A stretch of 64,000 bases of DNA from Panagrolaimus kolymaensis (taxonomy: Eukaryota > Nematoda > Chromadorea > Rhabditida > Panagrolaimidae): assembly GCA_028622995.1 (NCBI GenBank), contig JAJQJQ010000051.1:434001-498000 (forward strand). Reading direction: 5' to 3'. A program made the position numbers and the translations under genes. The notes under the pieces are model-generated. The model was not told the DNA's origin. It worked only from the letters and a program-made list of their open reading frames with translations, and did no database searches. Of this stretch, positions 42,235-54,130 are shown piece after piece (the stretch's first letter is position 1; each line of letters begins with the position of its first letter).

Positions 42235-45200
42235 TTAATATGGTGAATCCCCAATAGGTCTATCACCACCGCCTCCTCCACCTCCACCGCCAGAAGTTGA
42301 TGATTTTTTAGTTAATTCAATTTTAGTTTCAAATATTGCGATTAAACCTTTCCACATTAAAATTTGTTCTTTTCCATTTGCTTTTCCTGATAATTCGGTT
42401 AATTTAGTTCGAAATTGCTCAATTTCTGATAAAGTTTGGGTGTGCTTTTGATTAAATTCTTGCAGAATTTCTGAAGCTTTTCCTGGATTTCCTATACTTT
42501 CTTTAAGCCATTCTTTATCGTTTAATTCTGTTTCAGCTTTAATTTTTTCTTGTAAAAGTTTGTGGCTTTGAGCTTCGAGGTGTTTAACTTCCTGAAAAAA
42601 ATTATTATTGGATATATATCAGGCTTTTTTTGTGACATCAGTGCTTTGGTGTATCGATGGTCATAAATTTTAAACTCACATCTTCGAGTTCTTTTTGTTC
42701 TTTTTCTAATTCATTTTTCATAATGGAATATTGTGAACGCTTGGATTCATATTCCTCGTTAGCAGCCTAAAATTTGCTTTTTTATTTTCCCTTCTTTTTT
42801 TATATTCAAAACTTTGGTTTTAGGGTTTTTGTTGTTTCTTACCCGATGACGCCGAGCAAATTCCTCGAATTCTTCTTTAACTTTTTGAACTTCATCTCGT
42901 TTAGGCGCTACTTGATCATTTAATCCTTTAGCCATCTTTTTTAAATTACTAACATCATTCGTGGTTGGTTTAGCAGTTTTTGGTCGTTCACTTTGTGCAT
43001 TGAGATTTTCAATTACACCATGTCCAGCGGATGTCTGCAAAATAAAAATAAAATTGTTAATTAACACACCTAACTTCCCCGACAATATTTTTTCTACCAT
43101 TTTTAGTTATTTTCTAATCTCTATTACTCACAATTTTTTGTTTTAGCGAATTCCATTCATCTTCAAGAATTTCGGTAGTTCGTTGAAGAACTTTAGCTTC
43201 ATTTTCAATTTCTTCCATTTCTGCTTTTCTCCTTTTATACGTCGTGGTTTTAGCTCGTAATTCACCGATGTATCGCTTAAATTGAACCGCGGTTATAATA
43301 TCATTGGTGCCAGCGCGTTTAGCTAAATCCGCTTTTTTATTAGCTAAAATTCCTTCCATTTCATCCAAATCTCTTCGAGCAAGTTGCATTTTTTCTGCGA
43401 TGGCTTGCTTTTTTCGTTGAATATTTATTGATTGATGTCGATATATACTTAATTTATCTTCATGTTCTTCATCTTTTTTATCTCGTTGAGTTGTGATTTC
43501 TATTATATCATTATTTAGGGTTTCAATCTGCAAAATTAAATTTTTTTGAATTAAAAAAAGTATTAATAACTTTAAAATATTTTTTGTTTTTGGAATATTT
43601 TTGAGATTTAAAAAAATACCAAACTAACTTACTCGTTTCTTAAAATTAATTATATCATTATTGGTTACAGTAGCAATATTTAAAATTTTATTCACTGATT
43701 TAATATTTTTTTGAAGCATATCAATATCTTTTGCTAATTTTTCATTGATGATATAAGAATTGGTGTCAATTTCTCTCTAAAAATTTTTTTTTAAAATCAA
43801 AAATTTCAAAAAACTTTAAGGAAAAAAAGGCTTACTTTTAACTTATCAATTAAACTTTGAGGATTTATATTATCTTTTTCTTTTTCAAGTTCTTGCTTCA
43901 TTCGTTTTAAACGATGCACGCGTTGCTCGATGTGGACCAACTAAAAAAAACAAAAAACTATATACTTCAAAATTGGGTGCTGTTTATTTTTTTGGATTTT
44001 ATTTTTCTATGGATTACCGCATTTTTATTTTGCTAGCATCAATCAAACTTACAGCATTTCTTTGAGTTTGTTTTTCAATATTTAACATTTCTCCTTTTTC
44101 TGCTTCAGTCCTTATTTTAGCTGCCATTTCTAAATATCGGGTTATATCTCCACGTCCCGCAGCAATACGTTTAACTCGATCAATTTTTCGTTGAAGTTGT
44201 TCCTTTTCTTCATCCATGGCTTTTAAATCAGCTCGAATATCTTCAGCCCGAGAAAAATCTGAACGACTTTCAACAATTCGAGAATGAATATGTTTGAATT
44301 CTTCCATTTTTTCACTGATTGCATTATGAATTCGCTGAATATCGGGTGTGACTTCTTCGGGTGGAACTTCTATTCTCGTTAAATATCGAGCAAGATAAAC
44401 TCTTTCTTTAAGTCGACCAACATTATTGAAAATCCATTCAAGCACAGGATAAATTGCTGATTTTTCACCTTCCAAAATTTCTAGGCGCCATCGTTGACTA
44501 AAAAATTATATTATTTGGGTTTTTAGCTATTTTTTGAAAATAAAAAAATAACAAAAACGCATAAAAAAGATTTAATAAAGTCTAATCAGAATACTTTTGA
44601 TGAAAAAAAGTGAAAAAATTATTTTCTCTGCGTCAGGGGGGAATCGAACCCCCATCTATTGCTTGGAAGGCAACAATGCTGACCATTACACCACTGACGC
44701 AACGAAAACATGTCTGACATTAAAGCATTTAAAAGACAGGCGAATGGATGAACAACACAGAGCAGAGTAGTTGAAACAGAACAGAAGTTGCTTTTGCGCC
44801 TTTGCATATTTTTCTCTCTATATTTTGTAAAAGAGAAAGAAGTGCAGAAACCACTTTTTTATTTGAAAAAAAAGAAAGAAAAATGGGTCAAGGAGAATGA
44901 ATAAATAAATTAAACTTAATAAACTTTCACTTTTTTTGTTTTCATTTCCTCCTTTTTTAATTCCATAACTCTTCGAACTTCAAAAACACAAAAAATTGCA
45001 ACAAAAACAACAAAGAAATGTAAAACACTTACATGTGATCCATATCCCTTGGTGGAGGATATTTCAAAATTCTTAAAGCATTTAAAATTCTCATCGCTGT
45101 TTCATCTGGATTTTCACTTCGAATATCCACTTCCGGCATCGCTTGAATCCAACATAAAACATCGGAAAGAGTTTGAAGCAATTTATCACTTTGAAGTGAA

Positions 45201-45283
45201 TCAAAAGTAACTAAAGAAAAATTTCGATTAAATGGTGTACCATTTAATCCATCCACAATGGTTCGAAGGGTTTCAGTTGTCAT
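42235..45283 (-). CDS. IFT81: Intraflagellar transport protein IFT81
   Basis: Exons 45283-45033, 44497-44053, 43940-43836, 43776-43633, 43527-43132, 43034-42843, 42766-42680, 42591-42235 (1977 nt, 658 aa; human 676). Part of the IFT-B core that carries tubulin into cilia. The N-terminal calponin-homology-like domain shows the family signatures NGTPFNRNFSLVTFDSLQ, LLQTLSDVLCWI, ILKYPPP, YPVLEWIF and RVYLARYL. The rest is coiled coil, including the conserved KLSIYRHQSINIQRKKQA and FKRYIGELRAKTTTYKRR. The C-terminus has an unusual Gly-rich run (SGGGGGGGGGDRP) not expected in the family. Intron 1 (536 bp) contains a tRNA gene on the same strand. Confidence 0.95.
44629..44700 (-). tRNA. tRNA-Gly (anticodon TCC)
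   Basis: The minus strand folds as a full cloverleaf: 7-bp acceptor stem GCGTCAG/CTGACGC with discriminator A, D arm with TGGTGTAATGGTCAGCA, anticodon stem GTTGC/GCAAT with loop CTTCCAA, and T arm GGGGGTTCGATTCCCCC. The anticodon TCC reads GGA glycine codons. A T-run after AGAGAAAATAA serves as the pol III stop. It is nested in intron 1 of IFT81 on the same strand. Confidence 0.97.
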
Positions 45284-45656
45284 TTTTTTTAGAATATTGT
45301 AACAAGAAAAATTTCAAAATAAGGTTTAAGAAAATAAATTTTTTACTGAACTTTATAGCTCTGTGTTCGGAGTTTTCTCTTGCTTATATTTATTTATTTA
45401 TTTTGTTTGAGTTTCCATAGAAACAAACGCGCAGAACAGAGTTTTTGTGAAGCTCTTTGTAAATGACAAAATAAAATTTTTTTCTTGTTATATCTTTTTT
45501 TATAGCAAAGAATAAAAAATAATTGTAAACAAAAATTAATAAATATGGATAATGAAAAGGTTTAGAAAACACAATAAAAATAATTTGGTTTTTAAAAAAA
45601 TGTCGGTGAGTTAATTTTTCCATCAAATTTTTGTTTTACAGAATATTTATTGGGTC

Positions 45657-46187
45657 TTCTTTACTTTAGCATGCCCGCAAAAAAATGAAACTTTCTTTTA
45701 CTTTTCTTTCATTTTTGCTTTTTTATTTTTCATTCTTTCTTTGGATTTTATTTCACTAAATTTTTTAACAAAAATGGTGAGAATTCTTTTGTTTTTAGAA
45801 TCTGGATTTATAAGATCCTTTATAGGTTCTGGTTCTTCAATGACCTTTTTGGGATCTGGATCTTTAAGAATCCTTTGGGATTCTTGATCTTTAAAATTAT
45901 TTATAGGATCTCGATCTTTAAGATTCTTTTAAGGATCTTTAATAACTTTTATGGGTTCTGGATCTTTAAGATTCTTTCTAGGATCTAAATCCTTTAACGT
46001 TTCAAAGCACTTCAAAATCCATTTTTTTATATGATAAAAATTAGATGAATTGAAAAAGAAGCATCGGTAATCGAGTGGTCAAGAAGCTCGTCCGATCTGG
46101 CAGTCTACCGGAAAAGTTCATTTCCCTCAAAAATCAAAAAAGAATAAAAAAATAATAAAAATAGTTCGGGCATGCTAAAGTAAAGAA
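45657..46187. mobile_element. 531-bp short-TIR element (MITE candidate)
   Basis: A 21-bp perfect inverted repeat, TTCTTTACTTTAGCATGCCCG (45657-45677; complement at 46167-46187), bounds an AT-rich interior. The interior carries a degenerate tandem repeat of about 25-30 bp (GGATCTTTAAGATTCTTT variants, about 45785-46000) and a tRNA-like stretch (ATCGAGTGGTCAAGAAGC near 46070). No ORF. It could be a MITE that captured a tRNA-like segment. Confidence 0.65.
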
Positions 46188-47689
46188 AATCCTATTTATT
46201 TTTTGTTTTCCATGGATTTGTGGTATTTATTTTTCATAGCCCTGTAACTTCAGCAGATCATGAACCTGTTTCAATTATGTTTGGATATAAGCATGAAATT
46301 TATAAACAAACAACAAAAAATTTGCAAACTCCAAGAAAAAAAACTTAAAATTGTAATATTTTATTTTTGCTCTTTAATTCTTTTGTTTCTTTTGTAATAA
46401 TTTTATTATAAAAAAAACTTTATCATTAACATTTAAAAGCCATTTTGGAACACTAACTTTGATTTTGATCTGACGCAAAAAAAATCTTTGGCACAAAACA
46501 ATTATTACCAAATTTCAAAAACAAAAAAACTAACAAAGCACTGATCTTCGTCAAAGATTTCAAAAATAGAAGAATCTTATATCCTAATAACGATTGACCA
46601 ATTAGTTAATTGCTTTCAACACTTTTTTTTTACATTCTTCCAAATCTTCGTCGTCGTTCGTCTTCGACGCTGCTGCACATCATTTTTTATTTATTTGATT
46701 GTTTTTTTTCTTCTTCGTGTAACACAAATACCACCGCCGCGTCGCATTTGTTTCTGCTGCTGCTTCTGATGAAAATCAATGTCGTCGCCTTCGCTGGCTG
46801 CTGCTTTTTAGAATTTTTAAGATTTTGATTTTGTTCTGCTGCTGCTTAGAAATAGAGAGAGAGAGCTGCGTCTAAATAAAGACTGGTTTAACTTTTAAAA
46901 CTTTTTATTTTGTTCATCAGAAGATATATCCACATGCATCCAATCCATTCTAAGAAACAATAGAGAACGTGAAGGAAAAAAAAAATCACCGACTCTTTTT
47001 TTTTATATTCCCTCATCGCGCCTGAATTTTATTTTTCCATCACTTCTTCTTCTGACTTCTTTTTTTTTGTTTGATTCAATGGAACAAATTTTTTTTGGAT
47101 CAGCCAAAAAATAAAAAAAATGAAGAAAAGAATTAGAAAAGCGATAAAGAAAAAAGCTGGATTTTGTGTTTCTTCCAAAAATTCTTTCCTTCTTCCTCGG
47201 TTTTTATTTCCTTTACGTCGTCGGATTAATATTTTTTGATGAGTTTTTTTTCTTCTTTTCTATATATTTATTTCTCAATCATTTTTTTAAAAATCAATTC
47301 TTCCTTAAAAAATTTATAAACAAACATTTGAAAATCACGCAACACACTCTTTTTTTGTTACAGTAAGAAATTTTTTGTCTCGTGAATCGCGATGAATTGA
47401 ATTTATTTTCTTGGCCATACCAATCCAAAATTACAGTAATTTTGTAAACTCATTTTCTATCATTTTTTTGTTTGTTTTAGTTTAGTTTCATTATTTTTGT
47501 TTCGATTTCTTAAAATTAATTCTTTATTCGATTTTAAAATATTTACCTAAAAAATTAATATTTTTCTTATTTCATATTCGCGATAAAAATTTACCCGGCA
47601 TACTAATATTTTATTATTTGTTTCCAAAATTTTTTTATAATTCAATTCTTTTTTTCATTTTACTCTTTCTTCAAAAATTGTTATTTCAG
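46188..47689. other. Upstream region of the secreted-protein gene
   Basis: No supported gene. It is T-rich, with a GAGA run (about 46855-46866) and Ser/Cys/Phe-type frames that reflect composition. A splice acceptor TTATTTCAG ends at 47689, 7 nt before the next ATG. Confidence 0.4.
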
Positions 47690-47696
47690 CTCCTCC

Positions 47697-50064
47697 ATGA
47701 AACCATTGTTATTTATAATTTTTTTATTTTCATCATTATTAATTTTAACAAATGCTCAATTTGGTGAAATTGCATCCATTGTTGGGTCCGTTCTTGGTTC
47801 AGGAGCTGGATTAGGTAGTGCAGCGGGAGCTGCAGGAGCTATTGGGTCCGGCGCCGCTGGAGCTACTGGGGCTCTTGGAAGTATCGGACAATGTTAGTAA
47901 GTTTAATCAAATAAATCAATCGATCGATTGATTAAAAAAGTATAAAATATTTAATAAAAATCGATTATTTTAACTTTTTTGAAATCGCCATAGTCAAATA
48001 ACAAAATCGAGGCTACTGTCGCTTTTTTGTTTTTACTGGTAAAAAATATATATCAAAAGCACAAATTAATCGATATTTCGTTAATCATCTGACTAACATC
48101 CCTTTCATTTCTTTAGTATATCAACTTGCTCAAACTGCTTTATCCTTAACTTGAACAGGAGTGGGAATATTAAATCAAGCATCAGAAAGTTCATGGTTTC
48201 CAGCAGCTGTGGAACAAGCAGTTAAAACAAATCGTGATTTTCAAGAAAAATTATTAGCTGGTCAACCTCCTCCTGCTCGTCCTGGATTGGGTGGCGGAGG
48301 TTTGGGAGGATTAGGTTTACCTGGAATGACAAGTAAGCTACCTTCTTCAATAATTAGTTAGTTGGAAAATTGTTTTGTAGCAACATCAGAAAAACTTGGA
48401 AAAGAATATGGCAAAAATTTTGAAACTGAAGAATCAGGCGAAGAAGAAATTGATGGAGGAGGAGGAGGAACAACAAAATCTCCTTCACTTGAAAGAGAAC
48501 TCGAAGAATTAGAAAAAGAAGAAAAAGAAACTCAAAAATATATTGGTAAATCCACCATAGAAGAAGTGGATGAATTTGGTAGACCCATAGAAAAAGGAGC
48601 TGTAAGCAGTGGTGGAGGAGGAGGCTTAACTGGTCCATTACCAAAACCAGCAGCTTTATCATCAGGACCTAGAGTAACAGTAGAAATTCCAGCAAATATT
48701 AAAAAAAGTGATATTAAAGATTATGAAGAATTATTAGGTAAAATGTGGCCCGGCGATAATAATGGTGATGGAATTGGTTTCAGTACTGACACCGATGAAG
48801 TAAGTTATTACGGCTTTAAATTCCACAAATTAGCAATATTGAATAATTCCAATAACTTTTAAATCACTAACATAATCTATCTCCTTAAACAACGCATAAA
48901 AAATTTTCAGGAAAATGGTATCCCTAAAATGGTTCCACAACTTCAAAAACTTATTCGTGATCTTAAAAAAAGTAATCTAAGCAAAACAGAGTTCCTTGAA
49001 ATTGCCAAACAAGTAAATTAATTTTCTTGTCTTTAGTTTTTCCATAAATTTTATCATCAACCTTTTTTTAGCTTGAAAGCAATCATGAAGACAATATTGG
49101 TCAACCTCGAGAAAACACCACTCCCATAACTCCACCAAAATCAAGTGAACTTGGTTCAGAAGAGCAAGAACCTCCACCAGAACCAATAAAAAAGAAAAAA
49201 ACAGGAAAAAATTTTCCAGCCCTTCAAAGAATTTTAGGAACTCGTGAAGATGTTCCTATTGTTGTAACCGCAGCTCTGCCATCACCTGCGACAACAACCC
49301 CAGTATATGAATGGACAACAACATCAACCCAAGCTTCACCACCATCACCAACTCGAGCAGGCTTTATTCCAGCTTTTTCATCAACTCATTTACCCGAATC
49401 TCATGCAATCAATGTTATTCAACCACAACGAAGAGTGGATTCAGCATCAAATTCAGTTACAACATTCCCTAATGCACCACGAGCAGTTCCTACGGTTATT
49501 TCGGTTTGTTCTAATTGCAGCTAACCCTCAGTTTTCTTTATTGCTTTGATAAAAGGATAAAAACTTTATAACTCAAAAAGTCCTCCATTTTAGCCTCGTC
49601 CAGTAGTTAAAGGCGTTGTTCAACAACGTTTCTATCCAAATCAACCCAAACCAAATCCTTATCATACAGCTCAAAGTCAAGCTGCATTAAAGCAGCAACC
49701 TAAACCACCAAAAACTTATGCGGAATATCAAAGAGAATATCAAGAATATTTAATGAAATATTATCCAGCTTATGCTCAACTTCAACTTCCTTTACATCAA
49801 CCTCTTCAATTGCCACAGCTACAACCACAACAACCATTTTATCAAAATGCTCAAGCATATGGACAACGAGTTTATCCGGTAAGGACAGTTGCAACGGTTG
49901 TTCCAACAACTCCACCATCATGGGTGAGATCACCCTTAAGTTCATAACCTCATAAAAACCGTTATACAATCTAATTACAGCTCGCCCATCCACATTCAAT
50001 GGGAACATTGCTCACTAATCAACAACCATATTCGCAACAACAATACTTTGGAAAGAAAAAATAG
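47697..50064 (+). CDS. Secreted Gly/Pro/Gln-rich protein, interrupted by in-frame TGA
   Basis: Exons 47697-47892, 48117-48332, 48381-48799, 48911-49012, 49072-49503, 49594-49923 and 49981-50064 join in phase (593 codons including the final stop). A signal peptide (MKPLLFIIFLFSSLLILTNA) leads into a Gly/Ala-rich segment, then an acidic part with poly-Gly, a charged helix and a long Pro/Gln/Tyr-rich end (YPAYAQLQLPLHQPLQLPQ). The look is that of a matrix or cuticle-associated protein. TGA at 48152-48154 (codon 78) lies in frame between SLT and TGVGILNQAS; no alternative donor/acceptor pair I tried removes it. All other exons are clean, so this is a very recent null allele, readthrough, or a sequence error. 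Confidence 0.65.
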
Positions 50065-50187
50065 AAAGTTAGAAACAATCAGGAAATTTTGCAATATTAT
50101 TATTTAATCCATAACATGTTCATATTTTTTATTATTCATAAAAACAAATAAAAACAATTATAAAGACAACAACAAAAGAACAAAGAT

Positions 50188-50764
50188 TTATTTGGTATCC
50201 TTCTGTTTCAAGATCTTGTTAGCAATCTTCTGTTCTTCGACGAGGAAAGCGCGAATAATACGTTCACGAACAGCTCCATGGCTTAAAGTTCCACCATAAG
50301 TACGAGATACAGTCAATTTGGAATGAGCCATACGAGTACGTTGGCTAGGACGAGCAGGTTTGACCTGAAAAGGAATAAAGATTAGATAAGCTTGAATGTA
50401 AGAGTAAAAAGCATATGAAATCAAGAATTCTATCAACTTCTCTCGCTATTGCATAAGTTAAAAACAAAGAAGATATGAAGAATGAAAACGAGATTGAATT
50501 AGTCATAAACATCATGGTTTAGCAGATGAACATAGCAAATGAGAGAAGTAGAGCATACTCGAGATCATATAGAAACACACAATAAAGAATATAAACAAAA
50601 CTTACTCCTTGAAGAGGTTTTCCAGTATCACCACATTTTGGAACATTTCCTAGCTTTTTACGGTAGAGGAATACATTTTTGCCACCAGGAGTTTTGACGA
50701 CTCTGACTTTATTTGATGATGTATTGTAGCACAATCGACGACGATAGGTTAAACGTTGAACCAT
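50188..50764 (-). CDS. RPL34: Large ribosomal subunit protein eL34
   Basis: Exons 50764-50606 and 50364-50188 give 111 aa, the family length. Diagnostic [26 protein letters not shown], the CGDTG zinc-type segment and [13 protein letters not shown] then [18 protein letters not shown] are all present. It is a component of the 60S subunit. The ATG is 8 nt downstream of an acceptor TTTTTCAG (exon edge 50772), fitting spliced-leader addition. Upstream DNA 50780-51717 shows no gene and probably holds its promoter. Confidence 0.97.
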
Positions 50765-51717
50765 GTTGATACCTGAAAAATGGAAATATAAGCATTTTCA
50801 TGAAACAAACATCCATCACGTATAACAACAATAAATACACGCAAAGAAGTTAAAATTAAAAACGGTGAAAATGGATGGAGCAAAGCTAAGAAAAGTGAGA
50901 ATACAAGTATTTTCACGTAAAAAGATCATAGGTTGACAAAATATATGCAAAGAATATGAAGCAATCACAAAAAAAGGTGAAAAAAGGACGTATCATAGCT
51001 ATTATTGGTAAAAATATTGGAAAATTGATGGAAAAAGGATGAAAAATTGGGAAAAGTTGTAATCTCTCAAAAAATGCAGTTTTCTTCAAAGCACAAAACG
51101 CTGGCAAAATGAAAAGAGAGCCAACGCTCAACGTAGAAAAAATAACACGCAGCCAACGAAATGAAAGGAAAAGCGGGAATTTTGAATTCTTCGCAAACTC
51201 ACTTTTTTAAATCAACGATTTTTTGAAGCTTTGCAACTTTAGGAAGTTGCTTTCAAAGTCTTTTATTTTTACACTCATTTGATTAAAATTAAAGTCAAAG
51301 TTATTAGATAACGTTATAAGTTAGTTAGTAGCAATAAATGCAAGAACTTTTCCATGATTTTTGTCGACGAAAGAAAAGAAAAAAGCACTTTTATGAAGGT
51401 TGTTAGTTAACTATCCACTTTTTCACAACTTTTGTAAGCTTTGTTAAGTTTGTAATGACCATTATAAAGAAGAAATGTAACTAATAAAGTATTTGAAAGG
51501 AAAACACTAACATGCCAAGCACTTTATCATTAATAATCAAAGAGATATCGTAGCGTAAAAACGCATTTTTACGATCCACAAAATCCACATCAAAGCAATA
51601 TTTATATAAGGCAAAACGATGAAATACATACATACAAACGATAAATAGCAACAAAAAAGTGAATAAAGTGAGTATCAAAAAAAGATGAGATAAATAAGTT
51701 AAAGTAAAGCATAAAGG

Positions 51718-52400
51718 TTAAGCTTGAAGAACAAACATCATGTTATCCTCTTCATCAGAAATGCCATCATCAGATTCATAGACAGGAAGTTGAATTAAGA
51801 AATCATCAAAATCCATGTTGAAAGTTTGTTTTCCATAATATCTTTCAAAAATTTCATCAGATTGATCTTCAAGTACAACATCTTCAATTTCTCTTTCTAA
51901 ATCAGCTTCATTGACTAAAAAAAAGTAAAAAGAGTTATTGTTTTCATACATAGTTTTAAACAAAAGCTTACTGTATGGAAGAGGACTTCCATGGCAGTAA
52001 TCGATTTCATTTTCATCATCATCAAATATATTGTTACGTTGAGGACTAAATGAGAGATTTTTAGCTTCGTGTGAGACATCATTTTCACTCAATACTTCCT
52101 AAAATACAAATCGTTTAATATAAGGAAGTAAAACGACGAGGAACTTACTTCAAAAGCCACAAAATTTTGTGTTTGAGTTAATGGTGGACGAGAGCATGGA
52201 GTATTATTGAGTAAATTGATATTTGATCGAATACTTAAACCAGGAGTTTTTGGAAGAGTTTTAGCAAGAGAAGAATGAGGTGTTGTACCCATTAATTTGA
52301 GAGGCGTATGATGGCTTTGTTTATATGGAGTTTTCATAACAACTTCATTTTCATCTGGAACATTCATATTTCGTTTGAGAGGAACATCGATTCGTGACAT
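51718..52400 (-). CDS. Securin-like protein (191 aa), candidate
   Basis: Exons 52400-52149, 52098-51972 and 51914-51718 (576 nt, in phase). The protein is small, disordered and acidic at the C-terminus. It has a textbook destruction box, RPPLTQTQN (RxxLxxxxN), several TP sites in the first half (MKTPYKQSHHTPLKL, SLAKTLPKTPG) of the type phosphorylated by CDK, and ENEIDYCHGSPLP, which resembles the DIEY-type separase-binding motif. Together these fit securin (PTTG/IFY-1), the anaphase inhibitor of separase, a family that is nearly unalignable between phyla. Acceptor TTTTTAG precedes the ATG by 9 nt. It could instead be another APC/C substrate. Confidence 0.5.
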
Positions 52401-52859
52401 TTTTGAATCCTAAAAATGAAAAAGATAAGCAACCATTTTGAAAATTTTTTTTCTTGCATCAAAGAGAACGAAAAATGAAGCAATAATAGGTGATTCATTA
52501 AAGAAATTACGCGCAATATTTTTAGACCAAACTAACTTTATTCAAACAAAAAATATCAAACAAGAAATAAAACCTGCTTTAAAAACAAAGAGTAAACGTA
52601 CAAAAATAAATATGCTTTTATTATTACATGATACAAACAAACAAAAAATACTCATAATCCATTTCCAAAAACCAGAAAATTACAGTTTCAATAAATTAAA
52701 AGAGTCCAAAGTAAAATATGAAAGGAAAACATCCAAAATGAAGCTTTCATCCTCCAATATACTATTGACGAAATCGCATTTGGAAATGGAACAGAATGTA
52801 AATGAAGTGATTGATCAATTGAAAGTGAAATAACCGAAATCAAAGATTTGCGCTGCTAA

Positions 52860-54130
52860 CACATGGAAAAAAAGTTTGAGCGCCTTGTTGTTATGCATTG
52901 CTTTTGTTCAATTCGACCCATTGTTGGAGTATCAAAAGTTCTTCGTGGAAGAAATTCAATCGAAGTTACGAATGTGCAAATAGCTTCAATGGCAGAATAA
53001 AGAGTATTTAAACTTCGAACATCGTAAACAAAGACACACTTTCAGTTTGAGTTCCTACAGTCACCATGGTGCTACTACAGCTGCTTATGGTAAGGCTTGA
53101 AATAGCCTAAAAATGTTAAATTTAAAGAGATAACCAAAAGTATGACTTACATCTTTGACAACTTCTTTAATTTCAAGTTTTGAAAATGCTTTGGTTTCTT
53201 GTATAAAAGCCCATAATGAAAGTTTGCAATCTTGTTATGAATTTCTTATTCGGCAATTATGTGCAACGAAGAAAATTGCTCGTTTGGATTGAGCAATTAC
53301 AATTAACAAATCGTACAGTTCGACAGTTATATTTTGAAGTAGGTTATTCAAGAATTTCATGCATAATTCAAATTTTTTTTCCTGATGAGGCGTGCCATTA
53401 TTGAACATCATTTGAAACGCTGATAATCAATGAACCACAATACGAAAAATCAACTTGACTAATATCCCTTTGATTCCTTTTTTCATGTTTATCAGCCAAA
53501 ATTTTTGTTAACGGAGCTTTATTAATCGTTTGATCCTGAAAGAATGATAATGTCAAACAGAAATAAAGCATCAAACATACTCTATTTTTTGGATGAAACT
53601 CATTGCATCCAATATTCTTATATAACCATCAGAAAGAAGCACCAGTTGATACTCTCAAAAGTTTTGCAGATGATTTATCAAATCTTACATAAAGTTGATA
53701 AGGTTTAGTTTCAGCAAGGGAAGTTCGGGGATTACCAAATTCTTGAAAATGTTAAGAAAGTACAGATTCTCCAAATGCCATATATCTTTCAACTTAAATC
53801 CAGATGATGTTTCATAAAAATAGCAAGACTAAAAAATGAGGTGTAAGGAGATTATAAAACAAGTAAAAAACAAACTTACATCAATCATCTTGTCCAGCTG
53901 CAAATAAATATCGTCCAGAATCAGGTGCTCGAATAGCAAAAGCATCTCCAAATTCATTGTAGCTCGTTTTTCAGTTCTAATTGTTTCGATTTGTTTTCCT
54001 CGTAAATGTTGAAATTAATCACCATCAGGAATTTTAGCAAAATGATTATAAGTTAGAAGATATAACTAAAATAAAAGTCTTACAAAGTATTTAGGAAAGA
54101 AAGAAAAAACGCTTACTTGTACATAGTTCA
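52860..54130 (-). pseudogene. Decayed Sec12/PREB (COPII Sar1 exchange factor) gene
   Basis: On the minus strand, exon-like blocks with remaining splice sites read in the order of a PREB beta-propeller: an early repeat (FAIRAPDSGRYLFAAGQDD), KPYQLYVRFDKSSAKLL, SYCGSLIISVSND, RTVRFVNCN, then TVGTQTESV, FVYDVRSLNTLYSA and VTSIEFLPRRT. The last three correspond to the family's GTxxGSVxIY, SLQxLYY and VVTDVxFLPE segments. Frameshifts (near 53020) and stops (near 53395, 53640, 53890) break it throughout, and the C-terminal TM helix is not seen. Sec12/PREB normally starts COPII coat assembly at the ER, so an intact copy should exist elsewhere. Confidence 0.7.

Noticed and set aside
52438..52833. Lys-rich open frame opposite the securin-like gene's upstream region
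   Set aside because: Starts with TTG rather than ATG and reflects A-rich sequence; no recognisable protein features.
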